Shown here in pieces: positions 24,301 to 37,626 of a stretch of DNA of 64,000 nt. How positions within the stretch are numbered: the first letter of the stretch is position 1; the number at the start of each line of letters is the position of its first letter. The DNA is from Valencia hispanica. Its lineage: Eukaryota; Chordata; Actinopteri; Cyprinodontiformes; Valenciidae. The DNA lies in contig OY747712.1 of assembly GCA_963556495.2 (NCBI GenBank), positions 20,163,735-20,227,734 of the forward strand, read 5' to 3'. A model generated the notes under the pieces. It saw only the letters and a list, made by a program, of their open reading frames with translations. It was not told where the DNA came from and searched no databases. Made by a program: the position numbers and the translations under genes.

Positions 24301-27300
24301 AATTCAGTAAGTTTAACTTGTTGGACTACACAGTTTTGTACCTAATGTCATTGCTAATTTTATGGAAAACTACCCACCTTATTTTGTTATTTTTTGATTA
24401 ATGTAAACAATAATCCATCCCTCCAGTACTATAAACCTGTTCTTTTTTCATGTGGAAAAACCTGCAGCAGTATTCAATTATTTTCAAATTAACTTTTCTT
24501 TTATCACTTTTTCAGTCTGAGTTGTGTTGAGTTGAAGGTTAAAGTCTTGTTGGGGAACATCCCAAGCTGTGGTTTGGGGGCACTGTGTTTTCTTAAGATA
24601 TTTATTCTCAGCAAGGCTCTGCATTTGATGTCTTTATCTCATCCAAACAGGATGTACCGACGCACCTCCAATATGGTGGGACTCAGCTACCCTGCATCTG
24701 TCATATCTGTGCTTAAGGTATTAACATGTGCATAAACACAAAAGCACAAACGAGACATCAAAAAGTCATGCAATATAAGCTATTAGCACGGTTTCCTTTA
24801 AGTTTAATATGGCTCTTAGGTGGGTAAATTTCACATACTGCTAAACTTTTTTGCAACAAGAAACCTCAATGTAGGCTACTTTTTAGGATTGTATGTAACA
24901 GACCAACACAGTTAGTGGATTAGTGTAAAACAGATAAAAAGGGTACATTGTTTTCACATTATATATTGTGCACTGTATGGTGTGCATTCAGCCCTCATTA
25001 AGGCATTTTTATTTTAAGAACCCTTCACTAGAGTTGTAGCTGCATGTATTCTAGGCTATGTTTCTACCAACTCAAAGAAAGTGTGGCAGTTTTCCACTGT
25101 TGTAGTGAATATGCTGCTGGAAATAGGTCTGGATTTTAACAGGGGCTTTCTAACACATAAGTATGCTTTGATCCAAATACCTTTGTAGTTTTACCTGTAT
25201 TTTTGGGGTTGATGTTTATCTTGAACGTGAACCTCCACTACAATCTTCCTCAGCCTGTAAGTGATTACTTTCCAGGACGGCCCTGTGGTTAGCTTCACCA
25301 TGTTCATATAATCGGTGAAGGAAACTATCCCCACAGCAGGATGCTGCTACCACCTGCTTTAAATGTCTCCACAACGTCTTCAGTGACCTGTCACATATGT
25401 TGTTCTTCATTAATATATTTGTTCACTAATCTTCTCTTTCCAAACCTCTTAGGCCTTTACCTAAAGATTGTATCTCTACTGTATAAATGCAAAAACTAAT
25501 GTCTCTCTTTCCTTCCACTTCACAATTTTCAACTCTGTATTGGTCTATCCTATAAAGTAGTAATACATTTGTAAGTTGCTGCATATTGTTTGAGAGTTAA
25601 AAGTTTTATTCTGTGAACTTTTTTCTCTCACATACAGAATGTTGACAAATGGTCGTTTGATGTATTTGCCCTAAATGAGGCCAGCGGGGATCACGCTCTT
25701 AAATTCATATTCTATGAGTTGCTCACAAGATATGATCTCATAAGCCGTTTCAAGGTAAAGTCCCAGAGATGGAACATTCTTTATCACGGGTCATTGATGT
25801 TTTTATCCCATTAAAACAAGGTTACAGAAGCACTGTTGAGTACTGACAAGAACCTTCAATGTTCCCAAATTGATGAAAGCAAGCACATAATTTCAGTCCC
25901 TTGAGACCAGGTTTATATTGTTTTATTTCAGCAATGATAATTTTATAGTGGGGTTTAGACACACCTCATCTCCTATAATAGTTGTAGAGCTCATTTTCCA
26001 CATCTTCTAATAGCTAACAAAAACCAACTGGTATAGATAGCATCTGGCAGTAAATGACAGGGTGTAAAGCAGAAATGAATATGTTATCATAATTTCCTGT
26101 AGCCCAAGTGATTCTGATGGATGATTTTATGATATCAGTTTCCAATATTGCACCCATTAAGTCGTTTAAGTCACAGGTTAGTTTTAGGATTTTTCTGACT
26201 GCTCTAAGTTTTTGTAACTCACAGATGCTTGCTGTTTTGTACATTTCAGATTCCGATCTCTGCTGTGGTGTCATTTGTGGAAGCCCTGGAAGTCGGATAT
26301 AGCAAACATAAAAATCCCTACCACAACCTGATTCATGCTGCTGATGTGACCCAGACTGTACACTACCTGCTTCTCAAGACTGGCATGGTGGTGAGTACGA
26401 AACATACAGCTTAGATTGCATAATTTGTCTAAGCTCTCAGCATCTACAGAAAAAAAGTTGAGCATTGAGGTTGAGTTCCAAAAGAGAAAGCTCATTGGAC
26501 TGAAGCTAAGTCTGTAAAATGAGAGGGATTTTATCCCATTGGCCTTCAGGACATCTCTGTCAGGTGACATATGCCAGCCTAATTGCAGCTTTGCCTGACA
26601 TACAGCTTCAAAGCAGATACATCATTATATAGATAGGACAGAGAATGTTTCCCTCTGACAAATAAATCTTAGTGTTTTTGCCATAAAATAGTAGTTTAGT
26701 ATTTATCCTGAAAATGCATGGCCACTTCAAGAAAAAAAAACAAAAAAAAACTGTGTTTTAAGATTACTTCATTTTCACTTGTTTTTTTGTTAACATGTCC
26801 TGACCTACATTTCTCAGCTTCTCACAGAAGTGACTTAAGGGCACATGTGACACAACATTAATTACAAAATGAAAAACACAAGCTTGACTTCAAAGTCCCT
26901 GACTTTCCAAACAGAATGCCACCCCCACTCGCGATGTTTTTATTTAATCACCTTAATAAGGTGACTGCGACAGCTGTCAACATGGTGTGTTTCTTTGGCC
27001 TGTGACTTGTGGGGTAAAATCACATCCATTTCCCAACCACAGGCTTCTAGGAGAGCAGCATCTATCATTTTTAAAAACCCTCTAGACTCCTCTAAATCAA
27101 CAGGTCATTCACAAAGCTGGTTTATGAAGAGTTACAGAGCAGTGGATTGGCCATTTTGTCCCTGCCCTCTACCAAATGACTCCCCCATCACCCACTGTTG
27201 ATTAGTCAGCAATATTGACTGAGCTCCCTGAGCTAAATCCCTTCACTGTGGGTGTGCAGTCATATGAACGCTCATCTCAGAGGAATTGCCCACTCACTAT

Positions 27301-27834
27301 TGTGTCTTTATATTGCATACACTGATAGGATCAAGCAAACACCTAAAGAAGAAACACATTGAACTAGATTGTGTCAAATATTTACTGGTATATTCATCCC
27401 TTCACCATTGTATACTTTTGAAGTTTTGGTTGCTTCGCATATTTTAATTCTTAAGAAAGTTTGGTATGAATTGGAGATCTTTGTGATGAGACGTATCATA
27501 CTCAGCTTGCCTCAATGTGCACTTACCCAGGAATTTTTTTATGACACTAGTATATAATATGTACCAACAGAAAGTTGCTTAGAGTTGTTTTGGCTTTATT
27601 AGGGGTCATAATCTGTCACATTTCATATTTATCAACTAGTTCAAATGGTGATCAGAACTAAAATGAATGGAAACGGGGTAATATACTAAGGCCTAATTTA
27701 TCAAAGGTTTGAGCTTGTTAAAACATGCAGCTGGTGATTTACTAGGCATGCACAGAGAGTTTGCGCCTGTTAAACACGTAGCAAGATGCGTGCAATCCCT
27801 TTAGAGCTTTTACCCTTGATGAATATTCAATATA

Positions 27835-27897
<63 letters not shown>

Positions 27898-30800
27898 CTT
27901 TATTTATAAATACAACAATTGCAACTCAAAGTGCTTTACAGAATCAAAACGACCCCACAAAGACCACATTCCCATCCTTCCCCCACATAATTAAAAGCAT
28001 GATCACAGTTATACCCCCCCTCCCCCAGACACAACCTTTATGCACGCACACACTTAAATGCAGCAATAAAAAAGACATGGGGCTGAGTACAGATGAGCCA
28101 GTTTAGGAAATGCCATCAAAGGAGACATCTGCACCGGCAGCAGGACATCAACTGCTGCAGCCAAGGCACTGACCCAGGACACCCAGTAAAGGCAAAGCCG
28201 AGACCCCCACCTCCACCTAAACGCTACCTGGAGAGCACCCAGGCAGCCACAGCGACCACCGAGCAAGGCAGAGGGCACCCATAGAGGAAACGCTGGCAGG
28301 AATATTAAAATAACAGGTTAAAATATAAAAATAAACAGTGGATAATATCATAAGTTTAAATACTAAAACACTTAGAAGACGTATTAAGTAAAACATGCAG
28401 AGCAATTAAACAGACTATAATAAATAATAATCAGTTAAAAGTTAGGCTAAAGAGTCTTGAGCCTGCTCTTAAAAACATGCCGCCCTGAGGCAGACTCTGG
28501 CTATGTTCTTTGAATGATAAAAACCTATTTTAGTAATGTTTTTAATGTGAGGGATAAACGTCAGCTCAGAATCAAAAATTACGCCCAGGTTCTTCACATG
28601 TAAAGAAGGATTAAATAACAGTGACTATAATTTTGGTAAAAGTTTCTCTCTCTGAGCCTCAGAACCGATGACTAAACCTTCAGTTTTGTCCTGGTTGACC
28701 TGGAGAAAGTTTTCTGCCATCCAGGATTTAATGTCTAAAATGCAGTTAAAAAGTGCATCTATTGGCCATGTGTCATCGGGAGACACGGAGATGTACAACT
28801 GTGAATCGTCAGCATAACTGTGAAGGTTAAGTCCATGTCTTCTGATGACACTGCCAAGAGGGAGCATATAAAGGTTAAAAAGCACTGGCCCTAAAATTGA
28901 ACCCTGGGGCACACCACATGTAATCTTGTGGACCTTAGAGGAGCAGGTATCTAAACCTACCATAAAAGTCCAGTCTGTGAGATAGGATGTGAACCATTTG
29001 TGAACAGCAACAGAGAGGCCAATCTGTGTTAAATGGATTAAAAGAATAGTGTGGTCCACTGTATCAAAGGCAGCGCTCAGATCCAGTAGAACCAACACTG
29101 TCACCGTCTGTGCATCATAGTTTATTCTAAAATCATTTTAAATCTTCAAAAGGGCGTCTCTGTGCTGTGGTTCACCCTAAAACCAGACTGAAATATACCC
29201 TGGACATTTTGTATATTAATGAAATCAATCAATCAAAACAGGCTTTTCTAAAATTTTGCTTAAAAATGGTTAGATACTGGTCAAAAAATATTAAAATAAT
29301 TTCAATCGAAATTGCTCTTCTTCAACAGGGGCTTCACCACTGGCCGTTTAAAGGCGGCAGGAAAAAACCCCGTCTGAAGAGAGCAATTCATCATGGTTAA
29401 AATATCATGTCTCAAAGATCCGTAAAATTGCTTAAAAAAAGAGGTGGGGATTGAGTACAAAACACATGTGGTGGGCTTCATTGAGGAGAAAACTTTGTCA
29501 AGAATCTCAGCATCTACCAGAACAAAACTGCCCAGAGTTTCCTCTGGTAAAGACACATGCTCAGATTTGTATAAAACCATGTTATTTTGAGAAGATAAAA
29601 TATTACGTCTGATGGTGTCTACCTTCCCTCTGAAGTGGTTTTCGAACTCCTCACAACGAGTGTTTGAGTGGGTTTTCTGAAATGCCTTAGTAGCACGGTT
29701 AAAAAATTTAGTCAATGGTGGAAAAAATCATCTTTAAAATATTTTTATTATTAGAGATGATTTTGGAAAAGTATGCATTTCTTGAATTTCTTACTGCGTT
29801 ATTCTATGATTTGAGAAGTTCTTTGTATATTTGATGGTTTATTGTGATTTTATTTTTCTTCCATTTGCCACCCTGCAAATACTCTTTTGTTTTTTAAGGT
29901 TTTCATTTCTCCACGGCGAGGCAAGTTTTCAGTGTGAACTTATAACTTTTAGTGGAGTGAGCAGGTTGAGAACGGATTGAAGCCTACTTTTAAAATCATT
30001 GACAATAAAATCACAAGGGGCAGGTAAAGCAAAAAGAGGTATCTTTCCAAAAACTTCAAGAAAACCTGGAGCCAGGGGTTAGATGACGCTTCCTGACAGT
30101 TCTCACAGAGGTCGTCCGCTGGATAAAACTAGTGATGTTAAAAACCCAAAGTAGTGGTCAGAGACAGCCAGGTCAACAACAGAGGACACACTAGTGGACA
30201 GGCCATACGTGAAGACTAAGTCTAAGGTGTGCATATATGGGCGTTTCTGTCAGAAGGCGCAAATAATGAGAGAAGAACATGCATATAAGTGGGCGTTCCA
30301 CACGCAGTGTGATTTATCAAACATGAAACTGTTTGCGCCGGCTGTTTTTAGGCTTATTTTTACCGCCTCTGAAAGGCATATCTTAACTTTGCGCCACCAT
30401 GATTCAACATGAGTTTAACTGACAAATGAAAAATATTATTCACACACATTTTCACCTAATAGTAATCAACAATTTAATGGCCACAAACAGTTGTTTGTGG
30501 CCATTAAAGTGGTCATTCCACACTGACAGTTATGTAGATTTGTTCCCTATTTTTCCAAAGACGCATCATAACTCACTGAACGCTCAATGTGTCTGCACCT
30601 GGTGTCTTTGGAATCCGGCGACTGCATAGAGCAGAGAGCGGTGCATGTACACCACACGAATTAAATTTATTAATGAAAAACAAAAAAGAACATTCAAAGA
30701 CATTCTAGCCTAATAATAATTAACTCTGACAGCCATAGACTTGACAGGTATTGCAGGTATTTTTCTTTTTTTTTGCCAAAGACGCATCATGAATCCATTG

Positions 30801-33800
30801 CATCTATTTTTCCTCTCTCTGGCTGTGGCACAGTGCATGGGACAGAAAGGCAATTCAGTTTATTTATATGGTGTCGATTCACAACAGATGTCATCTCAAG
30901 GCACTATACAAGAAAGTAATTTCAATACAAACATTCTGATCAGTTTAAAGGTTTAGCTAGTTTTCTATGTAAGGAATCCCAGCAGATTGCATGGAGTCAT
31001 TGACTGGCAGTTGCGCCCCCCTGATTTACAGTGCATCTATACCCCACTGCTCCATGATTTATTCACAATGCTACTCAATTGTTGCTGGAATGGAAACATT
31101 TTTTTTTTTTGATTAACATTTTATTAATTTCTCAAGAAAACCACTCCATTGCAGATATAGATAACATCAAATCTGCTTCAGTACAACAATAAAACAGTGG
31201 AAAAAACAAAGATACACACTGATATAAAACAAGACAACAAAGAAACCAAAACAAACAAACAGAAATAAATAAATAAAAGGGAGGGGGGGGACAGAAACCA
31301 GCGGTTATTTATTTAAACTCAAACTATTTTTCACTCAGTGACTGTAGAGCCCTTAGCTAATCCCATTCTGACCTTTAGGTTGGTCCTCTCATTTTGGAAA
31401 CATAAGGATCCCACTTCAGGTGAAAACTGGAATTGTAACATTTTAATATTATATCATCTCATGCAACTCTATGCAGACACTTGGTCTGTACTCATAAAGA
31501 TTCCCTCCCTTTCACGTCCTGAATGTTTGGAGACAATCATAATGACAGCTGCTCTACATTCTTTCAGATAATTACTGCTAGAAATTATTTGATCACTCGA
31601 ATGCACTCATTAGTTATTGATTTTTCTTATCCCAAGATGGTCACTTAATCATTGTGCATCTTAACAACAGGAATGTATTTCATCCAGACACAATTTAACG
31701 CTGAATTCTACTCCCATCATCCCAGCACACACACTACACAAAACAGGGGTGCAGCCAAACGGAGACATACTTCAAAGACATGACAGGAGTTAGGAGAATT
31801 TAACAAAAATGCCTTAATTTCCAACAATTGCCAGCATACAAGGCCAAAAAAGGCAACAGTAAAATATAAACTAAATGCTAACAATCTGAGACAAGGCTAG
31901 ACTATTTAATAAGATGCCTTTTCATTTTGGATATTTTTAAATCAAAAGTGTGTATATACTATACATTTATATTTATTAATTTTGAATATTATTAAAAATT
32001 TAATTTATTTCACAAACACATTATATAGATTACTTACACACAGACTGCAGTTTTCAAGCCGTTATTTCTGCTCATTATGACAATTTTATGCTTACAGCTA
32101 ATGAAAACACAGCATTTATAGTTAGAACATTGTCAGATCGAGTAAAAAAATATTTTTTTTAATACAGAGATGCAGGCCTAATGAAATGTATTTTTAATAC
32201 CTGCTAATAAATTGTTATTTTTAAAGGTACTTTTTATCTGACACACAAGCCTCATCGGAGTGCATATTGTAATTTATTGCTCATTAATATTATGAAAAAT
32301 GGACAACTGTATGTTGCATGTAGTTTTAGATTTTATTGAACAAACCATGTATTTAAATGAAAATTGCCATATTTGCTTATACACAATAGCTGCGATCTAC
32401 ACTTTTCATGTCTGCTGTACTCAAAAACTGCACTCATGAAGGTCTGAACTTGACCTATGAAATTGAATGCCTGGTGTGTTGTGTGACCTTTTGATAGCAT
32501 TAATTCATAAAATAATAAGAGAGAGCATGACCTTTTTATTTATTTTTATACTTTGTGAAAACCAAATGACAGTGAGAGAAAGAACAGTAGGAGGGTGGTG
32601 TATAGGAAGCTGTTTCCCAATAGACTTTATCCTTTCCAGGGTTCTCTGTTTTTGCTTTTCTAGCCTTTTCGGTACCTCCTTTTTCCCATTTGTTTGCTTT
32701 CATTTCTCATGCCAAATTCTTGTCGGAATCTTTTATATCATATTACTCCATAGTATCTTTATGGCCTAATGTTCCATTCCCTGCATTCCCCATCACTGAA
32801 TTCTCATTTCTCTTGTCTAATCTTTGTCCATTCCTTCCTTTTGCATTCATTACTTCCCCATCTTCCTTGCCTGTCAAATGCCTCAACATTTCCATCTCGC
32901 TGGCTTCCATACTCCACTCTCTACACCTCTCCTACATGATCCTCTTAATATTTCATCCACGGCCTCCATCACATTTCCTCTTTTTCTCCTCCAGCATTGG
33001 TTGACTGAACTAGAGATCTTCGCCATGATCTTTGCGGCTGCGGTGCACGACTACGAGCACACAGGGACCACAAACAACTTCCATATCCAGACAAGGTAAT
33101 GGATGATAAAATCAAAAATGCATGGCGCTGACTCACCCGATCAATGATTTCATTTACAGCAAGGGGGCTTTACATTCACACTGTGATTGCCAGCAGTGGA
33201 ATAATAACAAAATGTATGGGTAGATGAACTCAAAAGTTGAAGTCTATAAAAAATGTTCAGTTTTTGCCCTACCTCAAAATTTCACAAAGTATAAAGCTGG
33301 AAGAAAGATTGAATTGCACAGCACTTTTTAAAAGTATTCCAAAATATGAACTTGTCACATTACAACCACAACTCATTGCAGATCTTGATTTAATTCAGAG
33401 TAAAAAAACAGGAATCTTTTTTTCTTTAATTTCACAATTGTATACTAGCTTGTGTTGCTGTATCACACACATTCCAAAGAGAACACTCTGAAGTTTGTGG
33501 TTGTAAGATAAGAAATTGTAGAAAAAGATCAAATACACAAAAGGTACTTTAACTCTTTTAAAAAAAATGATGTTAATTTTACAACCTTATTACTATACAG
33601 GGTTTATCTAGATTTCAGTGTATGCAAGGAGGATGAGAAAAAATGAAGAAGGAAAGAAAGGAAAGGGAAGTCATTCGACATAATATATGTATTTATTTTG
33701 GGGGTTTGTTATTTCACAAGCTATATTTTCCCCATCCAGTGTGAAAATCAAGACTTTAGATCTTACAAGCAGTCATATAAAGGTTAATCTTACACTAAAT

Positions 33801-36800
33801 GATTCTCGTGATGATTGAATGATTATGTAAAACCATCAAAGATTGTTTATATTTTGTTTGAGGGGTTTTAATACCTATACAGAGCAGTCAAAGAGCACCA
33901 TTTTACTTTTTCTCTATCTGTAAGGTCAGACACAGCTATCCTCTACAATGATCGGTCAGTGTTGGAGAGTCATCACGTCAGCGCAGCCTACCGCCTACTG
34001 CAGGACGACGATGAAATGAATATCCTCTACAACCTCTCCAAGGATGATTGGAGGTCCGTTGCACATATAGTTGAATGACATAAATGACTGTAAAGGGAAT
34101 GAAAACCCCATCTGAGAATGTTTACAGACAGACAGGAATTAGTACATGCAGAAACGTCCATAACGTGCCATTATACACCAATCCACAGCCCCAAGTTAAC
34201 CATGTTTTATCTAGTTTTAAATCTTGACATAAATCTGGTTAGGCAGATCATTCTCAAGGTTCAACGTCATTAATGAAGCTGTTATGTAATGACACACTAT
34301 AGAAGAAAGCTCTTGCCTGATTCCTTATTTAATTAAGCCATCACTTCTTAAAGACAATCTCCAAAATAGCACTTATTTACGCTAGGTTTTTGGAATACTT
34401 CAGCTTTTAAAACCTGCAAGTTTAACAGTTCATTAAACTGCTTTTAACTAATTTGTTTTTTCTTCCGTGTCTTTCCCAGAGAGCTGCGGGCTCTGGTGAT
34501 CGAGATGGTGCTGGCCACAGACATGTCCTGTCACTTCCAGCAGGTTAAAGCTATGAAGAACTATCTACAGCAACCTGAAGGGTTAGTTGGTTTAAAATCA
34601 ATATGCTTCTGTCAATTGCTGTAACAATTCTGCTGTGATACCTTACAGAACAGGTAACTAGGCTTGAGGCAGTAGGCTATGGGATCCTCACAGTGTGACT
34701 TGAGTAAAATACTACAGTTTCTAAGTACCATTACCAGTACCAGCCTGGGGTTTTTCCACCAAGAGTTTGCATGTTCTCTCTGTGCATATGTGGGTTCCCT
34801 CCAGGTACTCCGGCTTCTTCCCACAGTCCAAAAACATGACTGTTAGGTTAATTGTTCTTAGCTGTGCGTGTTTATGTGCATGGTTGTTTGTCCCATGTGA
34901 CTCTATGTTGCCCTGCAATGGACTGGCAACCTGTCAAACCTGTTTACCGCGTGGGGAAATTCAGTTTCAGTACAACCAATCCAAGATCATACAAACATTT
35001 ACAAACAATAACACAAAACAGGATTTGGAAGACTGCAGTAGCAGGCGGCTGTCCAGCACCCATTTAGCAGATAGAAAAGGATTCACACTAGGTAGGGGAT
35101 GAACAGGGGGGAACAGGTTCGTGGGTTTAGATCAGTAGTGTCCAAATCCATTCCTCAAGGGCCGGATCCTGCATGTTTTAGTTCTCTCTCTGGTTCAACA
35201 CACCTGAATCAAATGATGGCTCGTTAGCAGGCCTTGCAGAACTTTGACCTGCTGAGGAGGTGATTGGACCATTTGAATCCACTGTGTTGGAGCAGAGACA
35301 CATCTAAAACTGGCAAGACAACAGCCCTCGATGACTGGAGCTGGACACCCATGGTTTAGATAATGGATGGATGGAAGGATTTTTATAATTATGTATCATA
35401 TTTACACACAAGATTTAATGCATTTATTTAAAAGCAAGCTTCACAGACTGCCCAAAATGCAGAAATATCAGTATAAGTGTAAGTCTAAGATTATCTTGAA
35501 ATAATTCCTCCTTCTTTGATCCTATTCGGTTATTTTAGTTGAGCTTTCTCATGGATATATTAAAGTACTGTCTTGATAAGACATAGCAGTAAATAAAGAA
35601 TAAAAAAATATGGAAAATGTATTTAGTAACTCTGTTCAACTTGAGTAAAACATTTTTAGACAGTCCCGAGTTCTGCTGTGGTGTGTGCATCTTCCACTAC
35701 TTCCTAACAGAACTTCCTTTTTGCACACGTCGAGCACAGGGCCCTCAACGTAGATGGGAGTCATTGTACTAGCAGATAAAGGGATGCAGCTAGAGAATGG
35801 AGAACAATAAATAAATGAGCTATCAAATAAACTATCATATAACATTACGAGTCATCAGTGCTGATGCAGCCACATCCCTGAGAAGAAATGAGTTGCGAAA
35901 AAACTGGTTAAAGGGATATTCCACCCCTAAGTGAAATTTAAATTGTTGCCATATTGCCCTGTGTTAGATAAGGGAAAAAAAGCATTTTGTAACCAGCCAA
36001 GTCATTCTAATCTGGCAGCAGTCCATTTGGTTTAGCTTAGCATAAACAATGTAAGTAAATGGGAACAGCTAGCATTTACTGTGCACAAGTCGTGAAAAAA
36101 TTACTCAGTAATGATCCTAATTATTTCTGGTAACCTCAACAATCAATTTACAACATTTCACCCTAAATACCGTATACAGCGAGGTTTGTAGAGTAAGTCA
36201 CTTTTAGGTGGCTTTTGAGTGCGCTGTGTCATGTTCTTGCGGCGCCTTATTTTTTAAAATTTGCAATCAATATTATTATTGAGGTCACCAGGAATAATTA
36301 GGCTCATTATTGAGTAATTGCTATGACTTTTGCACACAAAAGGCTACTGTAGCTGTTACGATTAAAGGCAGGGTATACGATTGTGGGAGCACTCCTTGAG
36401 AGGGCGTTATTGAAAAATAAAAAGTCCCACCCCTTGCTTCATGCTCTCCCACTAAGCCACACCTCAATAACACAGGCACGCGCAGCCTGCATGGTCTCGT
36501 TGGGTCTCCGCCACTTCACTTCACACCGCTATTTCAACCAAAGTCACAAAATATAACGTGATCTTACCTGTCCAGGAGAAAATCAGCAACCAACGCATCC
36601 GTTAGCAAGCCCTTAGCTTCCTTGAGTTGACGCCACCGTGTAAATGCATCAGCTCCGATGCAGATTCGGCTTTAAGCATGCTCTTCGTCGGCTTTTTTCT
36701 TTCTCGTTGCTATTTACACAACACCTTTGTGTTTTCGGTTCATTTTAGCGCGAGCTCACTTCCTGTTTACAGGCTAGAACGAGCGTTGCGTGCACACGAA

Positions 36801-37245
36801 GGGGATGCGCAGAGGGGGAGGGGCTGGAACACGGAAGCTTTGCTTACAAGCCTATTGTCTTAGACGGACCGTGGAAGTTGATTGGATGAGGTTGTCTCAG
36901 GGTTTCTCGCTGTAGAAAGAGTGAAAATTACTCGGTCAAGTTTAAGAACTCCTAACTTATAGGTTGCCACTGGTAATTTTTTGCAGTTTTAAAAAAGGTG
37001 TTTTAAAATGAAATCGTATACCCTGCCTTTAATATACATAGGTTATGCTAAGCTAAAGCAAACGGACTGCTGCCAGATTAGGAGAATGACTGGACTGGTT
37101 ACAAAATGCTTTTATCTATCTAACTCTGGCAAAGATGGCAACAGACTAAATTTCATTTAGGGGTGGAATATCTCTTTAACATTAGGCTAGTCTTTTCTGA
37201 TTACGCTACCATCCAGCATGTGTCCTAATCTATACAGTATATAAC

Positions 37246-37276
<31 letters not shown>

Positions 37277-37294
37277 ACTATATATAACTATATA

Positions 37295-37367
<73 letters not shown>

Positions 37368-37384
37368 CTATATATAACTATATA

Positions 37385-37441
<57 letters not shown>

Positions 37442-37462
37442 CTATATATATATATATATATA

Positions 37463-37504
<42 letters not shown>

Positions 37505-37572
37505 TATACTGTATAGATTAGGACACATGCTGGATGGTAGCGTAATCAGAAAAGACTAGCCTAATGTTAAAG

Positions 37573-37626
<54 letters not shown>

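Larger units (their letters stand above)
27836..30231 (-). mobile_element. 5'-truncated LINE (L2/CR1-like) with (TTGA)n tail
   Basis: The 3' end is at the low coordinate: a (TCAA)n run of about 15 units next to AAACTTTATTTATAAATA, the tetranucleotide-tailed 3' end typical of L2/CR1-type LINEs. Reverse transcriptase covers 28.6-29.7 kb. At the far end (about 30080-30230) the translation [12 protein letters not shown] ... [11 protein letters not shown] matches the end of an endonuclease domain (SDH motif). The copy lies antisense in the pde1c intron between exons e and f. Confidence 0.85.

Noticed and set aside
27786..28106. 106-residue frame with repeated SINQ
   Set aside because: It is the translated (ATCA)n tail and 3' UTR of the LINE.
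37240..37500. TA repeat considered as a satellite or origin
   Set aside because: It is the core of the palindrome; simple TA expansion explains it.
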